The notes under the pieces were generated by a model. That model worked only from the letters and a program-made list of their open reading frames with translations. It made no database searches and was not told where the DNA came from. A program made the position numbers and the translations under genes. A stretch of DNA of 64,000 nt, taken from positions 17,604,715-17,668,714 of the forward strand of contig NC_041829.1 of the NCBI RefSeq assembly GCF_900964775.1. The letters are read 5' to 3'. Shown here piece by piece: positions 1-12,845 of this stretch; positions within the stretch are counted from its first letter, which is position 1; every line of letters begins with the position of its first letter. This DNA is from Scleropages formosus (lineage: Eukaryota > Chordata > Actinopteri > Osteoglossiformes > Osteoglossidae).

Positions 1-70
1 ACAAAATATCAGGTGCTTGAGCCATGATATAAATATTACACGTATTTAAGCACAGTTAAGTGATCTGAAT

Positions 71-89
71 TTGTGTGTGTGTGTGTGTA

Positions 90-150
<61 letters not shown>
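71..150. repeat. (TG)n-(TA)n compound microsatellite
   Basis: An imperfect TG run passes directly into a TA run of about 46 bases. A small reading frame across it is low complexity and is not a gene. Confidence 0.9.
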
Positions 151-151
<1 letters not shown>

Positions 152-1156
152 ATGAGATATCTTTCTTCCTCCCCTACACCACCTACTTTTTTGTTCCCGT
201 TCAGTAAAATTGACTTGAGCTCAGCTGTAAATGCACGTTCAGCTGGAAGTCATTTGCTGCTGCAAGTAGCGCAAAAAACACCTATTACATTTCACAGAGG
301 TTATGAAAGATGTTATTTCAACAGGGGGGTACCTGGTGAACCTGACAGCTCGGCCTTGTCTCACGAATATTCCTCGGGAAGTTATTTTCTCTAAACTAAC
401 AATCGAAAGCTACGGCCGGTTACTCGCATGAGGAACGGATTTTTGTCCAAAACTGGAAATACGGATCGCAATAAGACTGAGCAGAGTTTCCCATCGCTTT
501 CCCTCCAGTTGGGTTGTCCAAAGCGACGCTTAATACCCTTCCAATCTCATCACGTGATTCAAGATAAATCATTCCAGAGCTGGCCTGGGGCAATCTTATA
601 CATCTACAGCAACAAAAAAAAGGATTGCAAGTGACAACTTTGATTTTTTTTTTTTTCCTCCCCCTTCCCCCTGAAGAAAGTTTCCACCAGACTGGCAAAG
701 TGTTGCATGCAATGTTGGCGGGAGGAATTTTCATTCTGTAAAACTTAGTTTCGCAGGGAAGCATTTTTTCCTACAGAGCTCAACTTGGCCCCAAGTGAAG
801 CATCTCGACATCGACGACTCTGTTGTGCGCCATGACAGAAAATCCATCAACAAAACTGTAAAATCCAAGTAAAATCCATGTGTTTCACTGTATCCAACAA
901 CGCAGTACATGCTGGGAGCCACATAATATTGTAGTAGTAGGGTGGAGGGGGGTGGTTGCCTTCCCATCACTCTTCACCGCATTGTGTTCTCTTAGCTAAG
1001 GGATATTTGGGTATTGCTGTGTATCAGGTTTACGCCTATAGTGTTCCCGTTTGCGTTGTACGCCAGTTACGTGACCGTGTACAGCTTCAATCAACGTTCC
1101 CCTCCGGGCTGCTGGGGGCGCTACGAATAACTGCCCCCTCAAGTCTGGTGGATACA

Positions 1157-1310
1157 GGGACAGCTGGTAGTGTAGTGCTTAGCGCTGCTGCCTTTGGATC
1201 CAAAGGTTGTAGGTTCAATCCCCACCTCCAGCTGTAGTACCTTTGATCAAGGTACTTACCCTAAATTGCTCCAGTAAAATTACCCAGCTGTATAAATGGA
1301 TAAATAATTG
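1157..1310 (+). mobile_element. tRNA-derived SINE, family A (L2-type tail)
   Basis: The copy has a tRNA-like head with a B-box-like GGTTCAATCC, the block ending in CTCCAGCTGTAG, then the conserved body about a tracking phrase TTACCCTAAATTGCTCC and CCCAGCTGTATAAATGG. The 3' tail is cut short. The same family recurs more than 25 times in this window. Confidence 0.85.
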
Positions 1311-2472
1311 GAGGGAAAAAAGTGCAAGTGTCTCTGCCCTTATAATGAAGAGCGTGAAGAACTTCCCCCCACTCACCTGTTGACAAAATATGAACAGGAG
1401 GAGAACAGCAGCTATAATTGTGTACAGGTCAAGAATCCCGACAGATCTTGGAAAGACTGAATAAATGGGAACTTTATTAATGCTGAAGGAAAACTGCCCA
1501 GCAGTGCAGTAACGGGGGGGGGGGAGTCAGAGCCCACTTCAAATGCCACTTTTTCCTCCCGTGTATCTGCTAAACAACCCCGCCGCCCCCTCGATATCAC
1601 CCCGCAAGGACAACGGTACCCCAAACTGCAGTCTTCCACTCCATGCGGCTTGTTTTCCCATCTTTCTGAGGACCTTGTGGGTGCCAGCCACTGAAGAAGC
1701 TCTCATTTGCTGTATGCACGAAATTCGAGAGATAGTTGGGAAAGAGAGAGGCCCCCTCCCCAACTCTGTTGCCTGGCAACACAAACAAACTTGCAGATGT
1801 GTAATGTTCCACTTCAGTCAAGGATCTGCTGCATTTTTATTTGCTGGACAATATGTCATCAGTTTTACTAGGGTTGTAATGGAAATGGTGTATAATTCAT
1901 TGAGTGCAGGGCCATGGTCTAATGATTTTTTTTTTTAAAAAAATCATAAAATCAAACCTCACACATCACAGAGAAGAAAACAACTAAGTCAGACACTTGT
2001 TTCCCTCAACACAGCAATAAAAGAGCATGGCAGATGTTGAAGATAATGCTTCTGTTTTTGCACAGCTGCCATCCATTCTCAGTTACCACTTACCCAGTAC
2101 AGGTCATGGTAGCTACCCTGGGAAGCACAGGGTTTTTTTTAAAAATAAAAAAATAAAAAAAAAAAAGGTGATGTATACTCCGGGCAGCCTTCCCATGTGT
2201 CCCAGCGAACTCGCTTCGAATACCCGACCCACCTGGACCACATATTTCCTGACTAACGGAAACTGCCTTAGCAAACAGAGAATCCATTCACACATTCAAA
2301 CCCACAACCATGGCACGTAGTCTTCATTTTGACACGCAATGACTATTTACATTTACACATGTACAGTTTTTATTAGTAAAGAACATACATGTTGCATATT
2401 ACAGTAATAGATATGATATTCAATTGTTTATAGATATGAGACAGTTGGTAGTGTAGTGTGTGTTTATATTTT

Positions 2473-2692
2473 GGGACACCTGGTAGGGAGGTGTTAGAGC
2501 TGGTACCTTCGGACCCCAGGTTCACAGGTTCAAATCCCACTTCCTGCTGCAGTACCCTTGAGCACAAGGTACTTACCCTAAAATTGCTCCAGTAAAGTTA
2601 CCCAGCTGCATAAATGTCTAAATAACTGTAAGTCGCTTAAAATTATAAAGTTGCTTGGGAGAAAAGCGTCAGCTAAATGAATTAATGTAATA
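2473..2692 (+). mobile_element. SINE family A, near full length
   Basis: It contains the tRNA-like head, the central body and the L2-type 3' tail GAGAAAAGCGTCAGCTAAA followed by an A-rich end. The sequence just before it, from about 2440, repeats part of the head, so two heads may lie side by side. Confidence 0.85.
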
Positions 2693-4190
2693 AATATGAT
2701 GATCATTCCGAAGCGGTGCACTGGAGGTCCACTTTAAGTACAAATTGTTTGACTTAGTCCAAAAAAAAAAAAAAAAAAAAAAAAAAAGACAAGTCCAATT
2801 AGAGAAGCGATGGAAACTGTCGTCGCCATAAGGGAACATTCGTAATTCTGTTTCAGCGCCTTTTGATTCCCATAATTCCAAAAATCATACCAAGTTGGCA
2901 TAATTCTTCTACAGAAAGTTCACTGCAAGAACCCGTTTTGAATGCGTTTCAGACAAAGTGTTTTACGGTCCATGACCTCGGTAAGCAACGGAAAAACAGC
3001 GTAACGTAGCACGAGAACGGGCGAATTTTGCTTGAAACAAAAACCCAAGCTAAGGAGAATACAACATGAGCACAGATACAGATGCAGATAACGGCTGAAT
3101 CTAAACAGACATGACAACTTTTTTTTTTTTTTTTTTTGGGAAGATCTCGCAGTAATTTCCAGTCTAAACTGTTTATTTTCTCATACCAAACGGAATAGTT
3201 TCGGCGACAGGAGGACAGCTACACGTAGGGGAGCCGCTTCCTATCGCCAACCAACTGCCGCCAGCTATCATTTAAAAAAAGAAAGGAGACTACAAATTAA
3301 ACACGGAGGTCTGCCTAAGTATAATTTAGACAGAACATTTCAAATGAACAACAGAACAAAAAAAAAAGTTACCACAAAGCAAACAAAAATGTCAGTGCGC
3401 CATGAATGGACCGAACCTGAAATAAATCAAACGCAGAACACGGCCGTAAATTTCACCGTATTTACTGCTCTTGGTTGCACAGAAATGGGTCAAAACTCCC
3501 AAGTCAGGTGGGTCCGGTTGAACTGAATTCCAGGTTTTATTTTCTTAAGTAATAAAAGGCAGGTTTTCACCAGGTTTCTGAGGGGAAACTATATTATGCT
3601 CCAGAGAGCTTAATCATGGGCAAGAATCTCATTCGTAAGCAAGTTCTCTGTAATTTCCTAATTGTAACAGCATGTTACACACCGTGTCGGGACGGGGCTG
3701 CTGGGTAACATATGTATTTTTCTATATATTCTTACGTAGGCGTTTCCTAGCCTGTGTTTTTGTTACAGCGCACTTGAGCCAGGGGTGGGTACTGGCTTCT
3801 ACATCCGAGCGAACGGGCGAGCACTTTGGACCAGCCCTCAGTCATTAGATCTATATATTTCCTTAAGGAAATTCACACTCTGAAGTCATTTTTGGCTTAC
3901 AGCACATTTTTTTTTTTTTTTTTTTTAAATAATCAACATATCACAAAACTCAAAATTTAACAGTGCGGTCTGGAAATGTGCACCACATCCTGGGAAGAAG
4001 GAAAAAAAAAAAAAAAAAAGGAGCAAAGCATTCTTATTGCTTGACAAATATTTTCAATGGAGATTCCTCACGTAAAAGGCCTAATTAGGAAAACTGAAGC
4101 ACTGTCTTTCAAAACAGACCTGCAACAATATTGGAAGTTTTTTTTTTCGTTTGTTTTTTGTGGCCGTGCTTCAACTGAATACTCCGAGTA

Positions 4191-4783
4191 CAGGCAGCCC
4201 CTGGGTTACGAACGTCTGACTTACGAACAACCCGTAATTATGAACCACCGCCCATGAAGTCTACTATATTAAAAATTCGACTTACATACAACGATTCGTA
4301 ATAACAAACGGGCACTACTTTGCGAGGCGCATCAAAACACCGCACATCTACCGCAGTTCATCAGCTCATGGGTGCGTAAGCCCGAGGAAGGACAAAGACT
4401 TCATTCTTTCTGTTAAGCGTCTCGTGCGTTACTGCACTTGGCAGTAATTTTTTTTTGTTTTTACCCTCATAACCATAGCGCCGAAGTGTAAATGTGATGC
4501 AAGTGATGGTGATTCAAAGAAAGGGAAAACGATCACGATTGAAACCGAAGCGGAAATAAAGCGATCGGAAAAAGGTGAGACGCCAACAAAAATCGGAAAA
4601 GCGTTCGGCTACAGTCGGTCGACGATCGGGACAATTTTAAAGGGCAAAGTGAAAATAATGGAGCATGTAAAGGGCTTTATCCTGATGTGTCTCTCTCCAT
4701 TAGTAAATGTTATATTACATTGTATTATATTACCGTCAGGCTCCGGTTCCCCGTGACCCCGTATGGGACAAGCGGTTCTGAAA

Positions 4784-4825
<42 letters not shown>

Positions 4826-5040
4826 TACTGTATTGTTATATTAAAGATGTTTTAGTGTATCGGGAAGTGTTTCTAATGTTTTTTTATGCATAGAAAGGTA
4901 CCCTATACTGTACGCTATACGCTCAGACAAACCTTTGACTAACTGACGTTACACACAAACCGTACCTAGCTGTTCCGACTTACGACGAAATCCGACAGAC
5001 TTAGGAACGGAACTCGTTCGTAATCCGGGGACTGCCCGTG
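4191..5040 (+). mobile_element. Tigger/pogo-like DNA transposon relic
   Basis: The ends form an inverted repeat: CAGGCAGCCCCTGGGTTACG on the left and, read in reverse, a CAGTCCCCGGATTACGAAC-type sequence on the right. A TA precedes the left end. Inside, at 4530-4670, one frame reads like the helix-turn-helix N-terminus of a pogo-type transposase (TPTKIGKAFGYSRSTIGTIL). The rest of the transposase is not visible, so this is an internally deleted copy. A truncated family B SINE tail with its TG microsatellite is inserted at about 4733-4822. Confidence 0.7.
4733..4822 (+). mobile_element. SINE family B, 3' fragment with (TG)n tail
   Basis: Only the 3' part is present: GGCTCCGGTTCCCCGTGACC and GGGACAAGCGGTTCTGAAA, followed by about 17 TG units. 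It sits inside the Tigger-like element. Confidence 0.85.
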
Positions 5041-5700
5041 CCAAGAAGCTCGGCGAATGACGAGAGGCAGCAGCAGCGCCGAAACCGAATTCCGCCGAAA
5101 TTTCCCACTCCCAACTGTACGCCTAAGAATACAGAGGATACGCAGCGCTACGAAGCGCAGCTCCGTACGCGTTCCTCCCGATACATCTGCTCTTTTTCGA
5201 ACCCGTATCTCTTGAGGACAAGAGCTGGCTCTTCTGCAATGGCTTATTCCCTCGCTTGTCATAACAAAGTCGCTGCTCCCAGCCAGCATTTTTCAAACCC
5301 GAAACGCTCGGGCAGCTGTTGCGAATTAGCCAATGAGAACACTGGGAAGCCCGCGTGCCAAGTCCTCTTCCCGGACCGAATCGACGGCGTCCAGCGCTTC
5401 CCGGACATACGCTGCCCAATCCTCCACGACCACGCGCAGGAGGGAGCGACCCGTGCCAGCGCCCTTCTGATCCTCGGCGCGACGGACGGGCCGCGGGTGC
5501 GATAACACCGATCCCTGTACTGGGAGAACTTCATTCGGAGCCCAGCGAAAACGTTCAGCCTCCTATGGAAACAATATGGATTTGACCGCAACTGCGAATA
5601 AAGGGCCACGGTTAAAGTCGGAGCAGCCGGGCTCTGTTTCTCTAGGCCCGGGTCCAGCGGCGAGGCGGCCCAAAGCACATTCCTCTCAGCGCTCACTTCC
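5041..5700. other. GC/CpG-rich patch in bicc1 intron 1, unassigned
   Basis: This stretch is much richer in CpG than its surroundings and contains a CCAAT box at about 5331. It carries overlapping open frames on both strands, up to 145 codons on the minus strand, as GC-rich DNA often does. None resembles a protein I know. It could be an alternative bicc1 promoter or first exon, a lineage-specific transcript, or old transposon sequence next to the adjoining Tigger-like copy. Confidence 0.4.
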
Positions 5701-5954
5701 TGCCCAGCACTTTTATTCAGCAGACAAAAGACAAAGACTCCCCAAAAACACGTAGCACATGCAGTTCATGCACTCCAAACTGACACTGTGGCCTGGTTTA
5801 AAATGCACTGCAGTATCTTATAAGTTGTACCGATGGACAGCTAAGGGCAGCCCTGGGTCAATGAGGGGGCTGGGCTGGGCTGGGCTGGGATAGATGGATG
5901 CAGACTGCTACTATTAATTTCCCCCTCCCAGGTTTCAGGAGTCGATGAGGCGCG

Positions 5955-6120
5955 CTGAAGACCCGAAACCCAGGTTCACATCCCACATCATGTTGCAGTA
6001 CCCTTGAGCAAGACACTTACCCTGAATCTGACAGTAAAAATGACCCAGCTTTATAAATGAGCCATTGAATCACTGCAAGCAGATTAATTTTGCAGGCTGC
6101 CTTTGAGAAAACTCAGCAAA
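5955..6120 (+). mobile_element. SINE family A, degraded
   Basis: The middle of the family A body is recognisable (GCAGTACCCTTGAGCAAG, CTTACCCTGAATC, CCCAGCTTTATAAATG), with a diverged tail. Confidence 0.7.
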
Positions 6121-6284
6121 ATCAATGATAACCAAGTCACCCTTTACAAAAATTCGAACCGATTTTCTATCGCTATGACGACGAGGGGGAACAACAATAC
6201 GATGTTTTTGAATATTCTGCAGTGTACGCAAGTACCTAGGTCAGCTTCTATTTAGAGGTCAGAACTTACTTCTCTCCTCTAATA

Positions 6285-6645
6285 GGGCAGCATGCTGACA
6301 CAGTAGCGCTGCTGCCTCACTGCGCCTGGGTGGTGCGAGAGGACGCGGGTTCGATCCTGCTCACTCTGTGTGGAGTTTGCATGTTCTTCTTGTGTCTGCG
6401 TAGGTTTCCTCCGGGTGCTCTGGTTTCCTCCCACACTCCAAAGACTTGCTGTTCAGGTTCCCCCATAGTGTGTGAGTGAGAGGCAGAGTGTGTGTGTTCC
6501 ACTGATGTGTGTGGATGAGTGACCCAGTGTAAGTAGTGTATCTAGCAGTGTAAGTCACCGCGGTGAATAAGGTGTGTGGGCTGGTAACACTACATAGAGT
6601 TCACTGGAAGTTGGAGGAAGGTGCCTGCTAAATAAATTAATGTAA
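6285..6645 (+). mobile_element. SINE family C
   Basis: The head has a B-box-like GGTTCGATCC. The body has the phrases GTGGAGTTTGCATGTTC and GGTTTCCTCCCACACTCC, then AAGTCACCGCGGTGAATAAG, and the 3' end is TGCTAAATAAATTAATG. The same structure occurs at 12507-12845 (minus) and 60538-60876 (plus), which defines the family within this window. Confidence 0.85.
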
Positions 6646-6831
6646 AAAGCAGCACGTTTGCCACGTTCACCCATAGCTTACGACTGACTGGCAAATTTTC
6701 TACACTATCTTCTCACCTTCATTTACTGTAAAGCTCCTGTAGGAATTGCTTTTTATTGGCGTGACCCAAAAATGTATGGCTTCCGGCTACCAATTCCCAA
6801 TTTGCGTGTATCACGTACATGAAACTACCAA

Positions 6832-6859
6832 AACACACACACACACACACACACACACC
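6832..6859. repeat. (AC)n microsatellite
   Basis: About 13-14 AC units. Confidence 0.9.
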
Positions 6860-7601
6860 TAACTGATTCTCATCTGATTTCTTACAGGAACATTTAATGT
6901 AACCATACAAATGAGCGATGACATAAAAAGCCCTACCAGTGCCTTAACAGCCCTAGTGGTGTTTAAAGGTTAGTTTTGAATACCGTTCAAGCTTGGACAG
7001 AACCGTCTGCATCCGTTTAGTAAACTGGCCCCTGCACAACTGAACTATTAATCAATTTGCATCTTGCCAGTTCCCGTACACACTGGAAAGAATTAAGCCG
7101 AACACTCCCGTTTCATCTGGAAAAACATGCTCCGTGACTATGAGTAATCCCCGGTTTAAAGATGTACCAAAGCGGAAGCTGAACAAAGACACTTCTTTAT
7201 GGCCCAAACACTGAGTTACTCCAAATTGACACCAGGTTGTTTTCCATTATAGGGGCTTTGTGAAACAGGTAGTCCTGGACTACTGTAGACATGCAGCTAT
7301 GCGGGGGGAAAAAAGGGGAAGAAAAAAAAAAAAACTGAAAAATCTGCAATTAGTTGTGTAAAAAAAATTTCAGTATATCAACAGAATAATCTAGAAGACA
7401 CTTAGGAAGAGAACATATAACCATCTGTTATTGTGCTAGGGGAGTGGTTTCAACTGAGAACCTGCTTACACATGAATATATTAAAAATTTCCCTTCCTGT
7501 TGTGCTGTTTCCGCATGCAAGTGTGACAACACTCAACACCTGACGTTGAGACTAAGGTGTCAGTTATAATTCGTTAGAAATCTTACAGTATGGTTGAAAT
7601 C

Positions 7602-7860
7602 AGGGCCGTGGAGTCGGTGCACAAAACCTTTGACTCCAATAACCCAGTAATTGCTTGCAACTCCACAGCACTGCCCAAAAATTGCACGTTATTTTGGGGG
7701 TCGACTTATCCTGCGAATATTGGCCTAAACCTATATTTACACCTCTAATTTTTGGGGATCGACTTATACGCCGGCATATACGGTACATTTAGTTGGAGTC
7801 GGTACATTTTTACCGACTCCAGTAACCCAATAATTGCTTCCGACTCCACTGCACTGATTG
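7602..7860. mobile_element. MITE-like direct repeat pair with inserted fragment
   Basis: Two related segments of about 65-75 bases, at 7602-7678 and 7790-7858, share GGAGTCGGT, GACTCCA, AATAACCCA and CTCCAC phrases. They flank a stretch with its own repeated phrase GTCGACTTAT and the end ATATACGGTA. This looks like one small non-autonomous DNA element interrupted by another. I cannot name the families with certainty. Confidence 0.5.
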
Positions 7861-9125
7861 AAATCGCTTCTGTTCCTCGTCTGCCTTGCAAATCACAGGA
7901 GAGGTCACCGCGAGTCAGGGTCGCATCCGTCATCATCATCATCACGGTTTAAATGAAGGACTGAACTTGGTTTTTTTACACTGTTTTCAAATAAGCTATC
8001 CTGCAATTACACTCCCTGTGATCTCTTCCATCACCGTAATTTTCCCTCAGACATATAATGTAGATTATTTATATAACATAGGAAGTTAAGAATGCAGAAG
8101 TTTGCAATATCCTGGTATTTTGGAAGTGCAGCAAAGTATGCAAGCAGGTATTCTGGCTTTACCCTGCTGCACAACTGATTGATTTAATAACAGATTTATT
8201 ACGGTTCAGATTCACTCTCGACTGGGAAGGGATCATTACAACACCTAACCATAACCCAGGATCCAACGGAGAGGCAGGCCACAGTGGCACACATTCGCAC
8301 CTCTTCCAAACAAAGGGTAAAAAAAAGTTTCCACAGTTATTTTGCTGAGAAATGACTAATTTTGCAATGACGCAATATTTGGGTTCTCGGGAAAACAGGA
8401 GTCCTCTTTACTTGAGGAAGAGGAGCGCGGTAAAGTTTACTCGTACTCTCAAGCCGGCCAGCCAGCGAGTGCAAGCTTGGTGAAGACCATAGGCACTTAC
8501 TACCTTGGAGAAGGACGGTCCCTGATTCTCAGAGCAAAATTTACACTCAGCCATGGTCAATAGAGGGTCTCACACTTGAACCCAAAGGTCGCTTGTTTCA
8601 ACCCCATCGGAACACTGCTACGGCACCGAGAAAGGTTCTCAACCCGGTTTACTGCAGTATGCATAAAAATAATAGTAATAATGCAGAGAGCATGAATGAA
8701 AGGAAAGAGGAGGAAGACAACGACGATAAGTAATAAATGATCACGTGACCCCGGACAGGGAATATTTAGAGGGTTTGGCAGCAGCCCACCAACACTGCTT
8801 GGTTGTTATAGCATTCCTGAGACATTCCAAGAACAGGAAAATAATGGTCATCACAGCACTTCCAGTAACTCTTGCTTTGTGTAAATCAACAAGCTGCATC
8901 ATTTTTAACGTTGAAACGCACTACTTATATCACTTCGACCGCCGACTCTCGTAAATGAAGGACTAACACGCAAACGCGCTGCTGTAAAAAAGAAACCTCC
9001 CGGAACAATCCCGGTTCAACCAGATTTCCACCCTGCATATTCTCTAAATCATTAGATATGTATTTGTACTCATGAAAATGGCAAATTATTTTTATTAGCC
9101 AAGCAAGTTTGACAGTATGCAAATA

Positions 9126-9732
9126 CAGACAGCCCATGATTTACACAAATAGACCGTTCTTCAACCCCTTATGCAAGTCAAAATTCATGTATGTCGGATT
9201 CCTCCTCCTCCTCCCCCACCATTCAACATAACATTAATTTTGCCATCTGTTATTGCACCTTGACATTTCTTCGTTATTGCAGTTTTCATGCTAGCTGTTC
9301 CTTTCACGTACTCCTTTATACGTGCAGCATCCTTTGCTATCGTGTTTAGTTTATACGGCTAAACCTGGTTCCCGCGCTATAGACAATCTTTGGCAACCTT
9401 CATAATTCCTTATGTCTAATTTCATCTCCAACTAGATTGTTGTACGCTTGCGAGACGGTTCTCGCTTTCCTTCAAGCGCACGTTTACCACCAGGCATTGT
9501 GACTAGAGAAAAGGGCAAAAATATGCGAAAAAGCACTGGACTAACGGGAGGAGATGTGTTCACGACTCAAAACATGTGACAACTGGGAAGATGCAGCTTC
9601 CTGGCCTTGTCTGGCTACGCCGACTTGCGCTTAATGTATTTCAGATGTTTCGCATAAGCACTATCGGTAAATGTGTATGCCGGGAATTTTTTTTTACATA
9701 AATCCGGATGTACGCGAGTAGAGGGGCATCTG
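9126..9732 (-). mobile_element. Tigger/pogo-like relic with transposase N-terminus remnant
   Basis: TA dinucleotides flank both ends. The termini CAGACAGCCCATGATTTACA and, in reverse, CAGATGCCCCTCTACTCGCG are weakly inverted and resemble the ends of the other Tigger-like copies here. On the minus strand, around 9500-9250, broken frames read like a pogo transposase start (MPGGKRALEGKR, LEMKLDI, RNYEG, REPGLAV). The frame is interrupted several times and the catalytic part is absent, so it is a dead, internally deleted copy. Confidence 0.65.
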
Positions 9733-10630
9733 TATTTAAAACAAATGCGGGACTTTGGAGGGTGGGGGCAGAAAATTTGCCTTGGGTGTGCGTTCACATA
9801 CTATGCAGAGACTGTATGAACCGTGCCCACGACAACGGAGTAAGAGGAGGCCAGATGTGAACCCACAGCGAAACTGAGTGGGTGGTTACTTCCCCAGCCA
9901 TGTGGTGCTATCATCATTAAATCGAGTGGTTTCACTGTTCTGGGACACACTGTTTGGCTTCTGCTCCCCCAAATCCTGCCCCCTCCCCAAATACTTTGGG
10001 CTTCCACCAGATTTCCAAAGATGCTTTACAGGGAGGGTAGAGGGGCTGGGGGAGGGTAGAATTCCAGCCAGCTTCCTCTAGAGAACTAAAATTGCTCCAA
10101 AATGTTGCAACCACATTCGGGTGGGGGGGTAAATAAATAAAAAACAAATTGTTTAATGTCATGGACTTATACTTCTGCAGCACTAAGACCATGAATAGAA
10201 ACTAACTTCATTGGCTAATTATTACCACTTTGAAGTGGGTGCAAAGAAATTAATAATTTACTTGCACATTTCCAGCTGTAAAACTACTGCACAGAATGCC
10301 AACTATAGAACTCGGGGTGTTTTCTTTTTTTTTTTGGTCTTAAGTGTTACTGGAGTGTGAGCACAAAGCAGCATGTTTAATTCGCTGAAGCAGAGTGAAA
10401 ACACGGGAGCGCGGCGGAGGAAACGCTCAAGGCTACGTCCCCATGTGCGCTGCATCTCCGAGCGTGTCTTGGAACGCAAGCAAACGCCAACCGGTGCGTC
10501 GGGGGGAAAAAAGAAAGTTCAAGATGAGAAAGCTTTAGAAAGAAGTCTTGGAAAAAGAGAACATTAAATACTCAACACTGAACAAGTGAATCCAGCAGGA
10601 CTTCACTCAGACGCAGTTTTAATAGAGATA

Positions 10631-12311
10631 CAACGATGTGGGGAAAAGTCTGGGCGCTCGGTCAAACTACAGGTTTTGTTGGATTTTCTTTTTTTAAACG
10701 CAACCCCTGATGGGATGAACATGACATTTCTGCACATTTTAATGCACAACTGTACTTGGGTTAATTTAATAGAAAATGATGCATGCGCGAAAGCTTGGGC
10801 ACCCAAACTGTCGGTACTCGGCAAGACCCCCTTTGGCCGAAAGCACGGCCTTCGGACATTTCTAGTAGCCAACTAAGTTCTTCGATTCTTGCTTTAGGAA
10901 CGCGTTCCCTCGCAACACACTTCTACTTGAGACACATTCCTACGACGTCTCGTATGCACGGCATGTTCGAGATCCACGCGCCGATTTTCAATAACGTTCA
11001 AGTCCGGGGAGCGCGAAGGCCGTTCCAAAAAACAATCTCTTAAAGTAGTTAATGGTTGAACTTGAGGTATGTTTGAATCGTTGTCAAGTTGTAATATCCA
11101 GCCTCTTTTCAGCTTCTTCACAGACTGCGTGACACCACCCTCCAGGATTTGTTGATACTTGGTCTAATCCATTGTACCTTCTACCCACACAATATGTCTG
11201 GTCCCACTGGCTGCAACTCAACCCCAAGGCATAAGAGATTCACCCCCCTACCACACATACTTAAGCTGGCTTGGTGTTCCTCAAATGCTTCTTTGTTCCC
11301 AACCAACCTGTGGTGGTTATAGGCAAGGAGTTCAATTTTTGTTCCATCACACCAAAGTGCCTCCAGCTTGTCTGAGGGTTGAACACTTCAGACATTGGCT
11401 TTTGTGATGAGCTCTCAAGGTTTCCTTCTGATGCAGACCATGTTTGTTCAAGCAACGGTGCACCACAGCTCCTGCAAAAGCTAACCCTTCCTGGACACCC
11501 TTTTGAAGCGATGCAGGACTTTTGCTTCGCACAGATGACCAGTATAAGAGCAGTTCTGTGATTTTTTATTTGTATTCCAGATCTTGTCTTGAGCACTTCA
11601 CCTTAACTTTCATTTGTTAATGACATTTGACTGTTTCGCAAACAGGGAACATTTACCTTTATTCATTTATCTGATGCTTTTCTCCGAAGTGACTTGGTGT
11701 CAAGATGACAATTATTTACCCATTTATACAGCTGGGTAATTCACTGGAGCAATTTAGGGTAAGTACCTTGCTCAAGGGTACTACAGCCAGAGGTGGGAAT
11801 CGAACTGGCGACCTCTGGGTCCAAAGACAGTAGCTCTAACCACTATGCTACCAGCTGTCATGTTTAAATGTTTTTATAGACTCCCTCTTTGCTACAGTAA
11901 AATAGCAGATCCTTAAAATGTTCAGAACCTCAGTGAGCTGCTTAGAGGAACCCTCGGCTGTAAAGTTGAAGCACACCACCTTGACAGGTTTGGAGGATCA
12001 GAGAATTTACTGAGCTCTGAAATTGTCTATCTGAAATTCAGGCCTAATTCATCAGTTAAGTTCTGAGCCCTTAAAAGCACAAGGAAAACACACACACAGA
12101 TCAGCTGGAAGGTGCTTAAAACTTTTGAACATGTCACATCACCCCCCCCCCCCCCCCCAATCTGTTAAACTCAGCAAATGAGTAACTGTGCATTAAAATA
12201 TGCAGAAATATGCCATGTTTAAGTCTGATCAACACGAAGGGCGTTTTAACTCCTTTTCACTTAGAAAACATGACATTTGACCAAGGGTGCCAAAACTTCT
12301 GCACACAACTG
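10631..12311 (-). mobile_element. Tc1-like DNA transposon relic (IR/DR type)
   Basis: The right end reads GGTGCCAAAACTTCTGCACA then CAACTG before a TA. The left end, starting after a TA, is its diverged inverse. The inverted repeats are long: the inner motif CATTTTAATGCAC at about 10735 matches its inverse at about 12192. A second repeat of the end motif occurs on each side (AAAGCTTGGGCACC near 10790; GGTGCTTAAAACTTTTG near 12113), as in IR/DR Tc1 elements. Minus-strand frames at 11596-11261 and 11121-10894 read like Tc1 transposase pieces, the second including SPDLNVIEN near the catalytic end. The frames are broken and I could not find the N-terminal helix-turn-helix. A family A SINE is inserted at 11655-11860. 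Confidence 0.8.
11655..11860 (-). mobile_element. SINE family A inserted in the Tc1-like relic
   Basis: On the minus strand it runs from the tRNA-like head (ending at 11860) through the body to the L2-type tail (about 11655-11690). It is among the best preserved copies, so it is younger than the Tc1-like element it interrupts. Confidence 0.85.
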
Positions 12312-12506
12312 TATAAGTGATACTCCAGTAACACTGGACCCATTGTCCACAATGTTTTCTTACATCAGTTATACATTATGTGCACTTTGGTCAGGTCCAC
12401 TGCAAAATATGACAAACATGCTGTGGATCTTCTGAGGGCTAAAACTGCTAAACACCTCCTGTATTTAATCATTCTACAGGGGGCACAGTAAGTTCAACAC
12501 TCAAGC

Positions 12507-12845
12507 ATTACATTCACGTTTATTACATTTATTTATCAGAAACTTTCCTCCAAAGCAACTTCCAATGAACTCTATGTAGTGTTATCAGCTCATACACCTT
12601 ATTCACCGCGGTGACTTACACTGCTAGATACACTACTTACACTGGGTCACTCCTCCATACATCAGTGGAACACACTCTCTGTCACCCACACACTACTGGT
12701 GAAGCTGAACAGCATGTCTTTGGAGTGTGGGAGGAAACCAGAGCACCCAGAAAAACCCACATGGACGGGGAGAACATGCAAACTCCACACAGGCTGAACG
12801 AACCGACGTCTTCTCGCACCACGAGGCGCTGTGCCATTCTGCCGC
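12507..12845 (-). mobile_element. SINE family C, minus strand
   Basis: It is the reverse complement of the 6285-6645 copy, sharing CTTATTCACCGCGGTGACTT and TGTGGGAGGAAACCAGAGCA. Confidence 0.85.

Noticed and set aside
7921-7945. His-codon run (CAT/CAC)n in a short open frame
   Set aside because: Simple trinucleotide repeat without a gene around it.
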